Shown: positions 55,629 to 63,246 of the stretch, piece after piece
Layout: the number at the start of each line of letters is the position of its first letter
Position numbering within the stretch: the first letter of the stretch is position 1
Source of the DNA: Ruegeria sp. SCSIO 43209
GTDB taxonomy: Bacteria > Pseudomonadota > Alphaproteobacteria > Rhodobacterales > Rhodobacteraceae
Direction: 5' to 3'
Length of the DNA stretch: 64,000 bases
Assembly (NCBI RefSeq): GCF_019904295.1
Contig: NZ_CP065359.1
Coordinates: 2,877,001 to 2,941,000 of the forward strand
Translations under genes and position numbers: made by a program
Notes under the pieces: model-generated
The model's database searches: none
The model's input: only the letters and a program-made list of their open reading frames with translations
Told to the model about the DNA's origin: nothing

Positions 55629-56924
55629 GTCCGCCAGACCCAGATACGCATAGGCTGGCGGCATGACAGCGCGACGCCAACGGCCAAAGGGAAACCGCCC
55701 CGGCGCACCCGCAATAGGGGACGGAATGTCTGCGGATTGCCCCAGCACCAGTCGCGCCAAAGCACGTCCACAATAGGTTCCCATCGCCACACCATTGCCG
55801 TGGTAAGCAAACCCTGCATACATCCCCGGATGCTCAGGAACCGGGCCCACAAAGGGCACAAGGTTCCGGGCAAGGCAAACCATGCCGGACCACTTATGTG
55901 TGACATCGATCGTGTCCCAGGCGGGGAACATCCGCCTGAAATCCCCGAAGGCCTTTTGCCGAATGCGCGCCTCAGCCCCAGGGGATGAAAGCAGCCCCCC
56001 TCGTGTCCCAAACAGAAATCGTCGATTGGGCATCAATCGGAAATAGTGCAGCAAATTACGCGTGTCATAGGCCATCTGATCCGACGTCCAGCCTTGCGCC
56101 TGCAGCTCGACATCAGTCAGAGGCCGCGTCACAAGAACCGTTGACTGTGCAGGCATATAACGCGCGGCCAACCAGGGCGGCAGATCCTCGCTTGAGTAGC
56201 CATTTGTGCACACCAGAACGTTCGAAGCACGAACGTGACCCGCAGGCGAGGTCAGCACGAATCCCGAGGTGGCCTGTTTGATCTGCGTGATCGGGCTGTT
56301 CTGGAACAGAGTTGCGCCCTTTGCCTGGGCAGCGCCTGCCAAGCCGAACAGATACTTTCGGGGGTTCAGGGCAAAACCAATCGGAGTTGTATAGCCGCCG
56401 AAAAACGCACCGCCCAACCCAAGGCTCCTCAGTTCGCCGATTTCGTGCAATTGTCCGGCCGGATCGGCCGACCGGCGCAATCGTTCCATCGCGCGCCGTG
56501 AATGGGCCAGTTGAGTTTCACCCTTGGAATGCGTTTCGGCGTCGATTTGGTTATCACGCAGAAGGTCAGCAACCAGTGAAACGGCGTCTTCTTCCGCTTG
56601 GTAATAGGCCTGCGTTGCCATCTGACCATAGCGACGTGTCAGACCAGCCTTGCTGAGCTTTGACCCGCCCAGACAACAAAAGCCCCCGTTTCGACCGGAC
56701 GCCCCCCAGCCCGGTGTTTCCGCCTCGAACACAGCGACCGAAACCCCTGCCTCGGACAGATGCAATGCGGCGGACAAGCCGGTAAACCCGCCCCCGATGA
56801 CGGCGACGTCAACGCTGATATCGTCTTCGAGCTTTGGCCAAGCAGGGGTCGCGATCGTCTCATCCCACCAACACCCCGCGCGTGGCGCGGGGCCGTAGGC
56901 ATAATCAGGAAATATACGCCTCAT
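55623..56924 (-). CDS. FAD-dependent gamma-glutamylputrescine oxidase/PuuB-like oxidoreductase
   Basis: The 433-residue DAO-family flavoprotein has an FAD motif VIGGGFTGLSAALHL, GASGRNGGF and a C-terminal AYHGNGVAMGTYCGRAL. The GRNGGF motif and length match PuuB/OrdL-type oxidases of the polyamine route. The ATG overlaps the potC stop (ATGA), making it the last gene of the transport operon, which supports a polyamine substrate. No gamma-glutamylputrescine synthetase (puuA) is in the window, so the true substrate could be a free amine or an aminobutyraldehyde precursor. Confidence 0.85.
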   Translation of the reverse strand: MRRIFPDYAYGPAPRAGCWWDETIATPAWPKLEDDISVDVAVIGGGFTGLSAALHLSEAGVSVAVFEAETPGWGASGRNGGFCCLGGSKLSKAGLTRRYGQMATQAYYQAEEDAVSLVADLLRDNQIDAETHSKGETQLAHSRRAMERLRRSADPAGQLHEIGELRSLGLGGAFFGGYTTPIGFALNPRKYLFGLAGAAQAKGATLFQNSPITQIKQATSGFVLTSPAGHVRASNVLVCTNGYSSEDLPPWLAARYMPAQSTVLVTRPLTDVELQAQGWTSDQMAYDTRNLLHYFRLMPNRRFLFGTRGGLLSSPGAEARIRQKAFGDFRRMFPAWDTIDVTHKWSGMVCLARNLVPFVGPVPEHPGMYAGFAYHGNGVAMGTYCGRALARLVLGQSADIPSPIAGAPGRFPFGRWRRAVMPPAYAYLGLADL

Positions 56925-57739
56925 TCAGCGCTTGCCGCGGCCAACTCATCCTGTTTCTGCCGAACCATCGCCCGCTTGGTCACCAGGGACGCGGTAATAA
57001 CGCCCACCGTGACAACGGCGATCATTAACGTCGACAGCGCGTTGATCTCTGGACTGACCCCCAGACGCACGGCCGAGAAAATCTTGATCGGCAACGTGGT
57101 GGCAGAAGGTCCAGATGTAAACGAGGCAATCACAAGGTCATCCAGCGATAGGGTGAAAGCCAGCAGCCATCCCGAAATCACTGCAGGCGCGATGATTGGC
57201 AGTGTGACCAGACGAAACGCCTGCGCCGGAGAGCAGCCCAGGTCCAGCGCCGCCTCTTCCAACGACCGATCAAAGGTCACAAGACGCGAGGATACGACGA
57301 CCGAGACAAAACACATCGAAAACGTCGTGTGCGCCAGAACGATGGTCAAGATCCCCCGGTCCAATCCGATGCCAATGAACAACAACAGCAGCGACAGACC
57401 CGTGATCACTTCGGGCATCACGAGCGGGGCATAGATCATCCCGGAAAACAGCGTGCGCCCAAAGAACCGTCCGCCGCGCACCAGAACGTAAGCTGCTGCG
57501 GTGCCCAGAATCGTGGCCAACGTTGACGAGAACACAGCCACACGCAGCGTGACCCAGGCTGCATCAAGAAAGGCTTGGTTCTGCATCAACTCGCCGTACC
57601 ATTTGGTCGAAAAACCGGCCCAAACAGTGACTAGCTTGCTTTCGTTGAAGCTGAAGATGATCAGGATGATCATCGGGATATACAGAAAGGCAAATCCCAG
57701 CGTCAGTGAGACAGTGTTGAACCAGCTCAGCCTGTTCAT
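56921..57739 (-). CDS. potC: Polyamine-type ABC transporter permease (PotC-like)
   Basis: The 272-residue protein from 57739 (GGAGG site) has six membrane helices and the BPD-transport loop EAALDLGCSPAQAFRLVTLP facing the ATPase. It pairs with the PotB-like permease. A longer frame to 57868 runs through potB and is rejected. It overlaps potB and the flavoprotein gene by 4 bases each. Confidence 0.9.
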   Translation of the reverse strand: MNRLSWFNTVSLTLGFAFLYIPMIILIIFSFNESKLVTVWAGFSTKWYGELMQNQAFLDAAWVTLRVAVFSSTLATILGTAAAYVLVRGGRFFGRTLFSGMIYAPLVMPEVITGLSLLLLFIGIGLDRGILTIVLAHTTFSMCFVSVVVSSRLVTFDRSLEEAALDLGCSPAQAFRLVTLPIIAPAVISGWLLAFTLSLDDLVIASFTSGPSATTLPIKIFSAVRLGVSPEINALSTLMIAVVTVGVITASLVTKRAMVRQKQDELAAASAE

Positions 57740-58626
57740 TGTTCTGCCTCCGTCTGCTTTTGCTGGTTGCGCTGGAACAGCACAATCGGGATCACGAGGA
57801 TGAGCAACAGAACCACGGCCACCGCGCTGGCGACGGGCCAATCGCGGTTCGAGAAGAACTCTTCCCACAGCACCTTACCGATCATCAAGGTCCCCGATCC
57901 GCCCAGTAGCGAGGGGATTACGAATTCCCCAATCACCGGAATCATCACGAGGAAGCAGCCCGCGATAATACCGGGGCGCGACAAGGGGATTGTGATCAAC
58001 CAGAATGCCTGCAGTCGCGAACACCCAAGGTCTTCGGCGGCTTCGATCAGCGACCCGTCCATCCGTTCAAGCGACGAATAAATCGGCAGGATCATAAAAG
58101 GTAGGTAGGTATAAACGATACCGATATAAACTGCGGTATTCGTGTTCAGAATGGTCAACGGGGTCGAGATGATGCCCGTCCACAGCAACAATTGGTTCAG
58201 ATAGCCTTCGTTGCTGAGGATACCCATCCATGCGTAGACCCGGATCAGAAACGAAGTCCAGAACGGCAGGATGACCAGCATCATGAATGTAGGTCGCCAC
58301 TCTTCAGGTGCGCGCGCCATCGCATATGCGATCGGATACCCGACAATCAGCGTCAACACCGTTGAGATCAGCGCGATCTTCACGCTGGACAGATAGGCCT
58401 TCCAATAAAGATCATCTTCAGTCAGCCAGACAAAGTTTTCCAGATCAAGCTGGCTGAAGAAATCCCTGATACCCGCCCAACCTGCGGACAGGTCCAGCGT
58501 CGGAGTGTAGGGCGGAATGGCAAGTGCGGTGTCTGAAAGCGATATCTTTAGGACGATAAAGAACGGCACCAAGAACAGTGCCAGCAACCAGACATACGGG
58601 ACAGCGATAAGAACAGCGCGGCGCAT
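57736..58626 (-). CDS. potB: Polyamine-type ABC transporter permease (PotB-like)
   Basis: The 296-residue protein starts at 58626, sharing one base with the potA stop (TGATG). Six membrane helices and the ATPase-contact loop EAAEDLGCSRLQAFWLITIP place it with PotB/PotH. Together with PotC it forms the channel for the substrate delivered by PotD. Confidence 0.9.
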   Translation of the reverse strand: MRRAVLIAVPYVWLLALFLVPFFIVLKISLSDTALAIPPYTPTLDLSAGWAGIRDFFSQLDLENFVWLTEDDLYWKAYLSSVKIALISTVLTLIVGYPIAYAMARAPEEWRPTFMMLVILPFWTSFLIRVYAWMGILSNEGYLNQLLLWTGIISTPLTILNTNTAVYIGIVYTYLPFMILPIYSSLERMDGSLIEAAEDLGCSRLQAFWLITIPLSRPGIIAGCFLVMIPVIGEFVIPSLLGGSGTLMIGKVLWEEFFSNRDWPVASAVAVVLLLILVIPIVLFQRNQQKQTEAEQ

Positions 58627-59753
58627 CAGTTTTCCAGCAGAACTGCGGCAGTCGCTGTCCAGGACAGCCAAACCGGGTCTTCCCAGGTGAACGAGCGGCG
58701 CGAGATGCGGCGGGTATTCGCTGTTTGCGCTTTGATAATCGTGCCGTTTGGCAGTTCGACATGATAGGTCGACAAGTTGCCCAGATAGGCGATGTCATGC
58801 ACCTTGCCTTGAATGGCGTTGATCGCATCGACCGGGCGCTCGGCAGATATCGCGACCTTTTCAGGCCGGATCGCCAGATGACAGCTCTGACCATTGGACA
58901 GTTGGGTCGCGGAAGACGCCGCTAACGGGGGTTGCCCTTCTGCCCACTCGATCTGATAGCTTTCGTCGCCTGCTGCGGTAGCGCGTCCCTCAATGATATT
59001 CACATCCCCAATGAAATCAGCAACATAAACCGAGTTTGGCGTCTCATAGATGCGATCTGGAGTTGCCACTTGCATCAGTTTGCCCTGATCCATCACGGCC
59101 ACTCGGCTGGCAACGGTCATCGCCTCTTCCTGATCGTGCGTCACGATGACAAAGGTCGTGCCGGTTTTTTCCTGAATGTCCATCAACTCGAACTGAGTAT
59201 CCTGACGGAGTTTCTTATCCAAAGCGCCCAAAGGTTCGTCGAGCAATAGCAGTTTTGGTGCTTTGGCCAATGACCGGGCCAGCGCAACGCGTTGGCGTTG
59301 ACCACCCGAGATCTGGTGCGGCTTGCGGCGTGCGAACTGTTCCAGCCGGGTTAGGCGCAGCATCTCATCGACCCGCTCTTCCAGATCACGTTTGGGCATG
59401 TTGTCCCGGCGCAGGCCAAAGGCGATGTTGTCCCAGATGCTGAGATGAGGAAACAGCGCATACGACTGAAACATCATGTTTACCGCCCGTTTGTTGGGCG
59501 GGATCGGGTCGATATCCTGTCCACCCAGAAGGATGTGACCATCGGTAGGGGTTTCGAATCCGGCCAGCATCCGCATCATCGTGGTCTTGCCGCAGCCCGA
59601 CGGGCCGAGCAGCGCAAAGAACTCACGCTCGTAGATATCCAATGAAAGATTGTCGATTGCGGTGAATGCGCCAAAACGCTTGGTGACGTTCTGGAACTGG
59701 ATCAAGGGTTTCGCCTGCGGGTCATCCCACGGCGCAAAGACTTCAGAATTCAA
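58626..59753 (-). CDS. potA: Polyamine-type ABC transporter ATP-binding protein (PotA/PotG-like)
   Basis: The 375-residue ATPase has Walker A GPSGCGKTT, Q-loop FQSYALFPHL, signature ISGGQRQRVALARSL, Walker B LLLLDEPLGALD and an H-loop VTHDQEEA, followed by a TOBE domain (about 290-370). It is the motor of the transporter. It is separated from potD by a hairpin with a T-run. Confidence 0.93.
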   Translation of the reverse strand: MNSEVFAPWDDPQAKPLIQFQNVTKRFGAFTAIDNLSLDIYEREFFALLGPSGCGKTTMMRMLAGFETPTDGHILLGGQDIDPIPPNKRAVNMMFQSYALFPHLSIWDNIAFGLRRDNMPKRDLEERVDEMLRLTRLEQFARRKPHQISGGQRQRVALARSLAKAPKLLLLDEPLGALDKKLRQDTQFELMDIQEKTGTTFVIVTHDQEEAMTVASRVAVMDQGKLMQVATPDRIYETPNSVYVADFIGDVNIIEGRATAAGDESYQIEWAEGQPPLAASSATQLSNGQSCHLAIRPEKVAISAERPVDAINAIQGKVHDIAYLGNLSTYHVELPNGTIIKAQTANTRRISRRSFTWEDPVWLSWTATAAVLLEN

Positions 59754-59779
59754 GGCGGCCCCCGTTTATCGGTCAGGAT

Positions 59780-59813
59780 AAAAATGGCGCAAGGCAGTGG
59801 GCCCGCCTTGCGC
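59780..59813 (-). terminator. Terminator/attenuator hairpin between potD and potA
   Basis: On the minus strand the 9-bp stem GCGCAAGGC/GCCTTGCGC with a 9-base loop is followed by CATTTTTATC. It lies in the 70-bp gap after potD and would lower transcription of potABC relative to the binding protein, a usual stoichiometry for ABC importers. Confidence 0.78.
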
Positions 59814-59823
59814 TATGATCAGA

Positions 59824-60909
59824 TCAGGTGCCTGATTTCACTTTGGTCCAGAGACGTGTCACCACCCGCTGGGTCTTTGCCGGATAAGGTGTGGTGATGT
59901 AGAGGTTCTGCATGGTCGCATCATCCGGATAGATCGCCGGATCACCGATCACGTCCTCTTCAAGAAACTCCTGCGAGGCCTTGTTGCCGTTGGCGTAGTA
60001 CACATAGTTCGACGCCGCAGCCATGTTGTTGGCATCCAGGATAAAGTTCAGGAACTGGTGCGCGCCTTCGGGGTTTGGTGCGTCGACCGGAATAGCCATC
60101 TGGTCAAACCACATCAGCGAGCCTTCCGCAAAGGGATGGTATTCAATGTCCACGCCGTTATCCGCTTCCGCCGCACGGTCGCGTGCCTGCAAGATGTCGC
60201 CCGACCAGCCGACAGCAACGCAGATATCACCATTGGCGAGCGCATTGATGTATTCCGAACTATGGAATTTCTGAACATACGGGCGCACACTGGTCAGAAT
60301 TTCTTCGGTTTTCCCAATTACATCCGTGTCGTGGCTGTCAGGGTCTTCGCCGATATACTGCAGCACCATCGGAATGATCTCAGACGGTGCGTCGAGGAAA
60401 TGCACCCCACACGAGGCCAGCTTTTCCATGTTCTCGGGCTTGAGCACCAGATCCATGCTGTTAAGCGCAACATCGTCGCCCAGCACTTCTTTGACCTTGC
60501 CGACATTCAACCCGATACCTGTCGTGCCCCACATATAGTTGATCGAGTAGGCGTTGTTGGGGTCATACCCTGCGGTTCGTTCCTGGATCACATCCCATAG
60601 GTTGCCTGCATTCGACAGCTTGGCGGCATCCAGTTCCTGGAATGCGCCGGCCTGGATCTGGCGTTGTAGGAACGTGCCTGAAGGCACAACCACATCATAG
60701 CCTGACCCACCGGCCAGCATTTTTGTTTCCAGAACCTCGTTGCTGTCGAACACATCGTAGATCAGGGTCAGCCCTGTTTCTTCTTCGAATTTGCTCAGCA
60801 GATCTTCGTCGATGTAGTCGGACCAGTTATAGACGCGCACTTCTTCAGCAAACGCGGCCGAAGTCCCCAATGCGACGATCGCTGTCATCCCCAGCGTTTT
60901 CAGTTTCAT
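59824..60909 (-). CDS. potD: Polyamine-type ABC transporter substrate-binding protein (PotD/PotF-like)
   Basis: The 361-residue periplasmic protein has a signal peptide (ALGTSAAFA/EEVRVYN) and the PotD/PotF start VRVYNWSDYIDEDLL. The PotD/PotF residues for the diamine site are spread over the chain (for example NWSDY, a mid DVVVPSG and AVGWSGD), giving putrescine or spermidine as the likely ligand. A CAGGGAGAAAAAT ribosome site precedes the ATG. An ATTTGATCA site lies about 50 bases upstream. Confidence 0.92.
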   Translation of the reverse strand: MKLKTLGMTAIVALGTSAAFAEEVRVYNWSDYIDEDLLSKFEEETGLTLIYDVFDSNEVLETKMLAGGSGYDVVVPSGTFLQRQIQAGAFQELDAAKLSNAGNLWDVIQERTAGYDPNNAYSINYMWGTTGIGLNVGKVKEVLGDDVALNSMDLVLKPENMEKLASCGVHFLDAPSEIIPMVLQYIGEDPDSHDTDVIGKTEEILTSVRPYVQKFHSSEYINALANGDICVAVGWSGDILQARDRAAEADNGVDIEYHPFAEGSLMWFDQMAIPVDAPNPEGAHQFLNFILDANNMAAASNYVYYANGNKASQEFLEEDVIGDPAIYPDDATMQNLYITTPYPAKTQRVVTRLWTKVKSGT

Positions 60910-60947
60910 ATTTTTCTCCCTGCAACTGTGCGGCCATTTTGACCTTT

Positions 60948-60963
60948 TTTTGGATTTGATCAA
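60948..60963. promoter_or_regulatory. GntR-type operator candidate upstream of potD
   Basis: TTTTGGATTTGATCAA is repeated letter for letter exactly 100 bp to the right at 61048-61063. The TTTGATCAA part is near-palindromic, as expected for FCD-type GntR regulators. Centre about 50 bases from the potD ATG. Confidence 0.68.
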
Positions 60964-61047
60964 GTTTTGCGTTTCATGGCGGTTTCACCTATGGTCGGAA
61001 TAGGTGAAGATTCTGGCAAGACAGAAACACTTGGATTGGGGCAAACC

Positions 61048-61063
61048 TTTTGGATTTGATCAA
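61048..61063. promoter_or_regulatory. GntR-type operator candidate over the gntR start codon
   Basis: This is the second copy of TTTTGGATTTGATCAA. It covers the likely TTG start codon of the regulator gene, so binding here could block its own expression. Confidence 0.65.
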
Positions 61064-61733
61064 AAATAAAGCAGATACACCTCCGGTAGATGAAGAAAAA
61101 CGCCCAGCGCACGAACAGGTCTATCGGACACTGAAATCCCAGATTCTGTTTGGCGATCTTGTGCCCGGGCAGCCGGTCACGATCCAGGGCCTGACTGATT
61201 CGCTTGGTGTCGGCATGACTCCGGTGCGCGAGGCAATACGCCGTCTGATTTCCGACGGCGCGCTCATTTTTCAGGGCAATCGTCGCGTGAGCGTCCCGCT
61301 GCTTTCAGCCAACGACATCGAGCAGATGATTTTTGCAAGAATTTCAATAGAAACAGAGCTTTCCAGGCGATCCACAAAGAACATATCTATAACCGAGATC
61401 GACTATCTTGAGCAGCTGGATCAACGATTGGACAATATGATCGCGGATGGAGATGTAGGGGGTTACCTGCGTTTGAACCACGCCTTTCACCAATCTCTGT
61501 ATTCCCATGCGGACGCTCCGATACTTGTTGATCTAGCCGAACGGCTATGGCTGCGATTCGGCCCTTCGTTGCGCATCGTTTGCGGTCGCTTCGGCACTCA
61601 AAGCCTGCCCGACAGACACAAAGACATTATTGCCGCGCTACGTGAGCGAGATGCAGAAAAGGCCGCGTTAGCAACAGCGCAGGACATTGAGCAGGGTATG
61701 GGAATGATGGGCGATGCTTTGCCAAGCACCTAG
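61050..61733 (+). CDS. FCD-domain GntR family transcriptional regulator
   Basis: The 227-residue protein has an N-terminal winged helix (AHEQVYRTLKSQILFGDLVPG, LTDSLGVGMTPVREAIRRL, quoted in parts) and a C-terminal all-helical FCD ligand domain (EQMIFARISIETELSRR, LNHAFHQSLY, DRHKDIIAALRERD). FCD proteins bind small carboxylates or amines, often with a metal. No ATG precedes the conserved region; the TTG at 61050 after GGGG is the best start. It is divergent from potD and points toward the aminotransferase. Confidence 0.88.
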   Translation: MDLIKNKADTPPVDEEKRPAHEQVYRTLKSQILFGDLVPGQPVTIQGLTDSLGVGMTPVREAIRRLISDGALIFQGNRRVSVPLLSANDIEQMIFARISIETELSRRSTKNISITEIDYLEQLDQRLDNMIADGDVGGYLRLNHAFHQSLYSHADAPILVDLAERLWLRFGPSLRIVCGRFGTQSLPDRHKDIIAALRERDAEKAALATAQDIEQGMGMMGDALPST

Positions 61734-61761
61734 AAACCAGCGATTCGATTGACAGCATAAA

Positions 61762-61770
61762 ATTTGATCA
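61762..61770. promoter_or_regulatory. ATTTGATCA half of the GntR operator before the aminotransferase
   Basis: The 9-base core ATTTGATCA shared by the two 16-bp copies recurs 39 bases before the aminotransferase ATG, in AAATTTGATCATATT. The flanking bases differ, so this site may be weaker. Confidence 0.55.
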
Positions 61771-61808
61771 TATTCTATCTGGCAACGACGCTTGCTGGAG
61801 AATCCGAG

Positions 61809-63206
61809 ATGTCCACCATCACCAATCACATGCCCACTGCCGAATTGCAGGCGCTGGACGCAGCACACCATCTGCATCCTTTTTCAACCAATGAGTCGCT
61901 GGCAGACGAAGGTGTCAGGGTCATCACCCGTGCCAAGGGCGTCTATCTGACCGATAGCGAAGGTCATGAAATTCTGGATGGTATGGCCGGATTGTGGTGC
62001 GTGAATATCGGATATGGCCGCGACGAGCTGGCCGATGCAGCCGCACGTCAAATGCGCGAGCTGCCGTACTATAATACTTTCTTCAAGACGACCCATACGC
62101 CCGCCATTGCGCTGGCTGCAAAACTGGCTGAGCTTGCGCCAGGTGATCTGAACCATGTCTTCTTTGCCGGAAGCGGGTCCGAGGCCAACGACACCAACAT
62201 CCGTCTAGTGCGCACCTATTGGGCCGAAAAAGGTCAGCCGGACAAGAACATCATCATCAGCCGCAAGAATGCCTATCACGGTTCCTCTGTTGGATCGGCG
62301 TCGTTGGGTGGCATGGCAGGAATGCATGCGCAGGGCGGCATTCCAATCCCGAATATCCACCATATCAACCAGCCGAACTGGTGGGCGGAAGGCGGCGATA
62401 TGAGCCCCGAGGAATTCGGCCTTGCCCGCGCGCGCGAGCTGGAAGAAGCCATTCAGGAACTGGGCGAAGATCGCGTCGCTGCTTTCATCGCCGAACCTGT
62501 GCAGGGCGCAGGCGGCGTGATAATCGCACCCGACACATATTGGCCTGAAATTCAGCGCATCTGCGACAAGTACGATATACTGCTGATCGCGGATGAGGTG
62601 ATCTGCGGGTTTGGCCGAACCGGCAACTGGTTCGGCTCGCAAACCGTCGGGATCAAACCGCATATCATGACAATCGCCAAGGGCCTTAGCTCAGGCTATG
62701 CACCTATTGGCGGATCGATCGTCTGCGACGAAGTCGCCCGTGTCATCAGCGCCACCGAGTTCAACCATGGCTACACCTATTCCGGCCACCCGGTTGCCGC
62801 AGCAGTTGCGCTCGAAAATCTGCGCATCCTCGAAGAAGAAAACGTCGTCGATCACGTGCGCAACGTGGTCGCGCCCTATATGAAAAAGAAATGGGACGCA
62901 TTGGTCGAGCATCCGCTGGTCGGAGAGGCAAAGATCGCAGGCTTGATGGGGTCCATCGCATTGACGCCTGAAAAGGCAAGCCGAGCCAAGTTCGCATCAG
63001 ATCCCGGCACGATCGGATATATCTGCCGCGAACATTGCTTCAAAAACAATCTGATCATGCGTCATGTGGACGACCGCTTGGTCATCTCTCCGCCGTTGGT
63101 CATTACCCCGGCCGAAATCGATGAGATGTTCGTGCGCATTCAAAAATCGTTGGATGATGCGTTGGTTGAAATCAACGAAAAAGGTCTGATGAAGCCTGCG
63201 TCTTGA
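61809..63206 (+). CDS. Class III aminotransferase, putrescine:pyruvate type (SpuC-like)
   Basis: The 465-residue protein from 61809 (GGAG site) is a PLP-dependent omega-aminotransferase: FFAGSGSEANDTNIRLVRTYW, IAEPVQGAGG, LIADEVICGFGRTG and the lysine in MTIAKGLSSGYAPIG. SpuC-type enzymes transfer the amino group of putrescine or similar amines to pyruvate, giving 4-aminobutanal. The setting next to potABCD and an FCD regulator supports a polyamine substrate; taurine and beta-alanine aminotransferases are close relatives and cannot be excluded. Confidence 0.88.
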   Translation: MSTITNHMPTAELQALDAAHHLHPFSTNESLADEGVRVITRAKGVYLTDSEGHEILDGMAGLWCVNIGYGRDELADAAARQMRELPYYNTFFKTTHTPAIALAAKLAELAPGDLNHVFFAGSGSEANDTNIRLVRTYWAEKGQPDKNIIISRKNAYHGSSVGSASLGGMAGMHAQGGIPIPNIHHINQPNWWAEGGDMSPEEFGLARARELEEAIQELGEDRVAAFIAEPVQGAGGVIIAPDTYWPEIQRICDKYDILLIADEVICGFGRTGNWFGSQTVGIKPHIMTIAKGLSSGYAPIGGSIVCDEVARVISATEFNHGYTYSGHPVAAAVALENLRILEEENVVDHVRNVVAPYMKKKWDALVEHPLVGEAKIAGLMGSIALTPEKASRAKFASDPGTIGYICREHCFKNNLIMRHVDDRLVISPPLVITPAEIDEMFVRIQKSLDDALVEINEKGLMKPAS

Positions 63207-63218
63207 TCATTAGATCAT

Positions 63219-63240
63219 GGGCGACCCAATTGGGTCGCCC
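63219..63240. terminator. Bidirectional terminator-like palindrome between aminotransferase and transglycosylase
   Basis: A perfect 22-bp palindrome (arms GGGCGACCCAA/TTGGGTCGCCC) lies 13 bases after one stop codon and 7 bases before the other. T-runs are poor on both sides. Confidence 0.75.
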
Positions 63241-63246
63241 TGATTA

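Noticed and set aside
63203..63217. TTGATCA and GATCAT words after the aminotransferase, similar to the GntR sites
   Set aside because: They lack the ATTTGATCA core, and TGATCA hexamers are expected several times in this window by chance.
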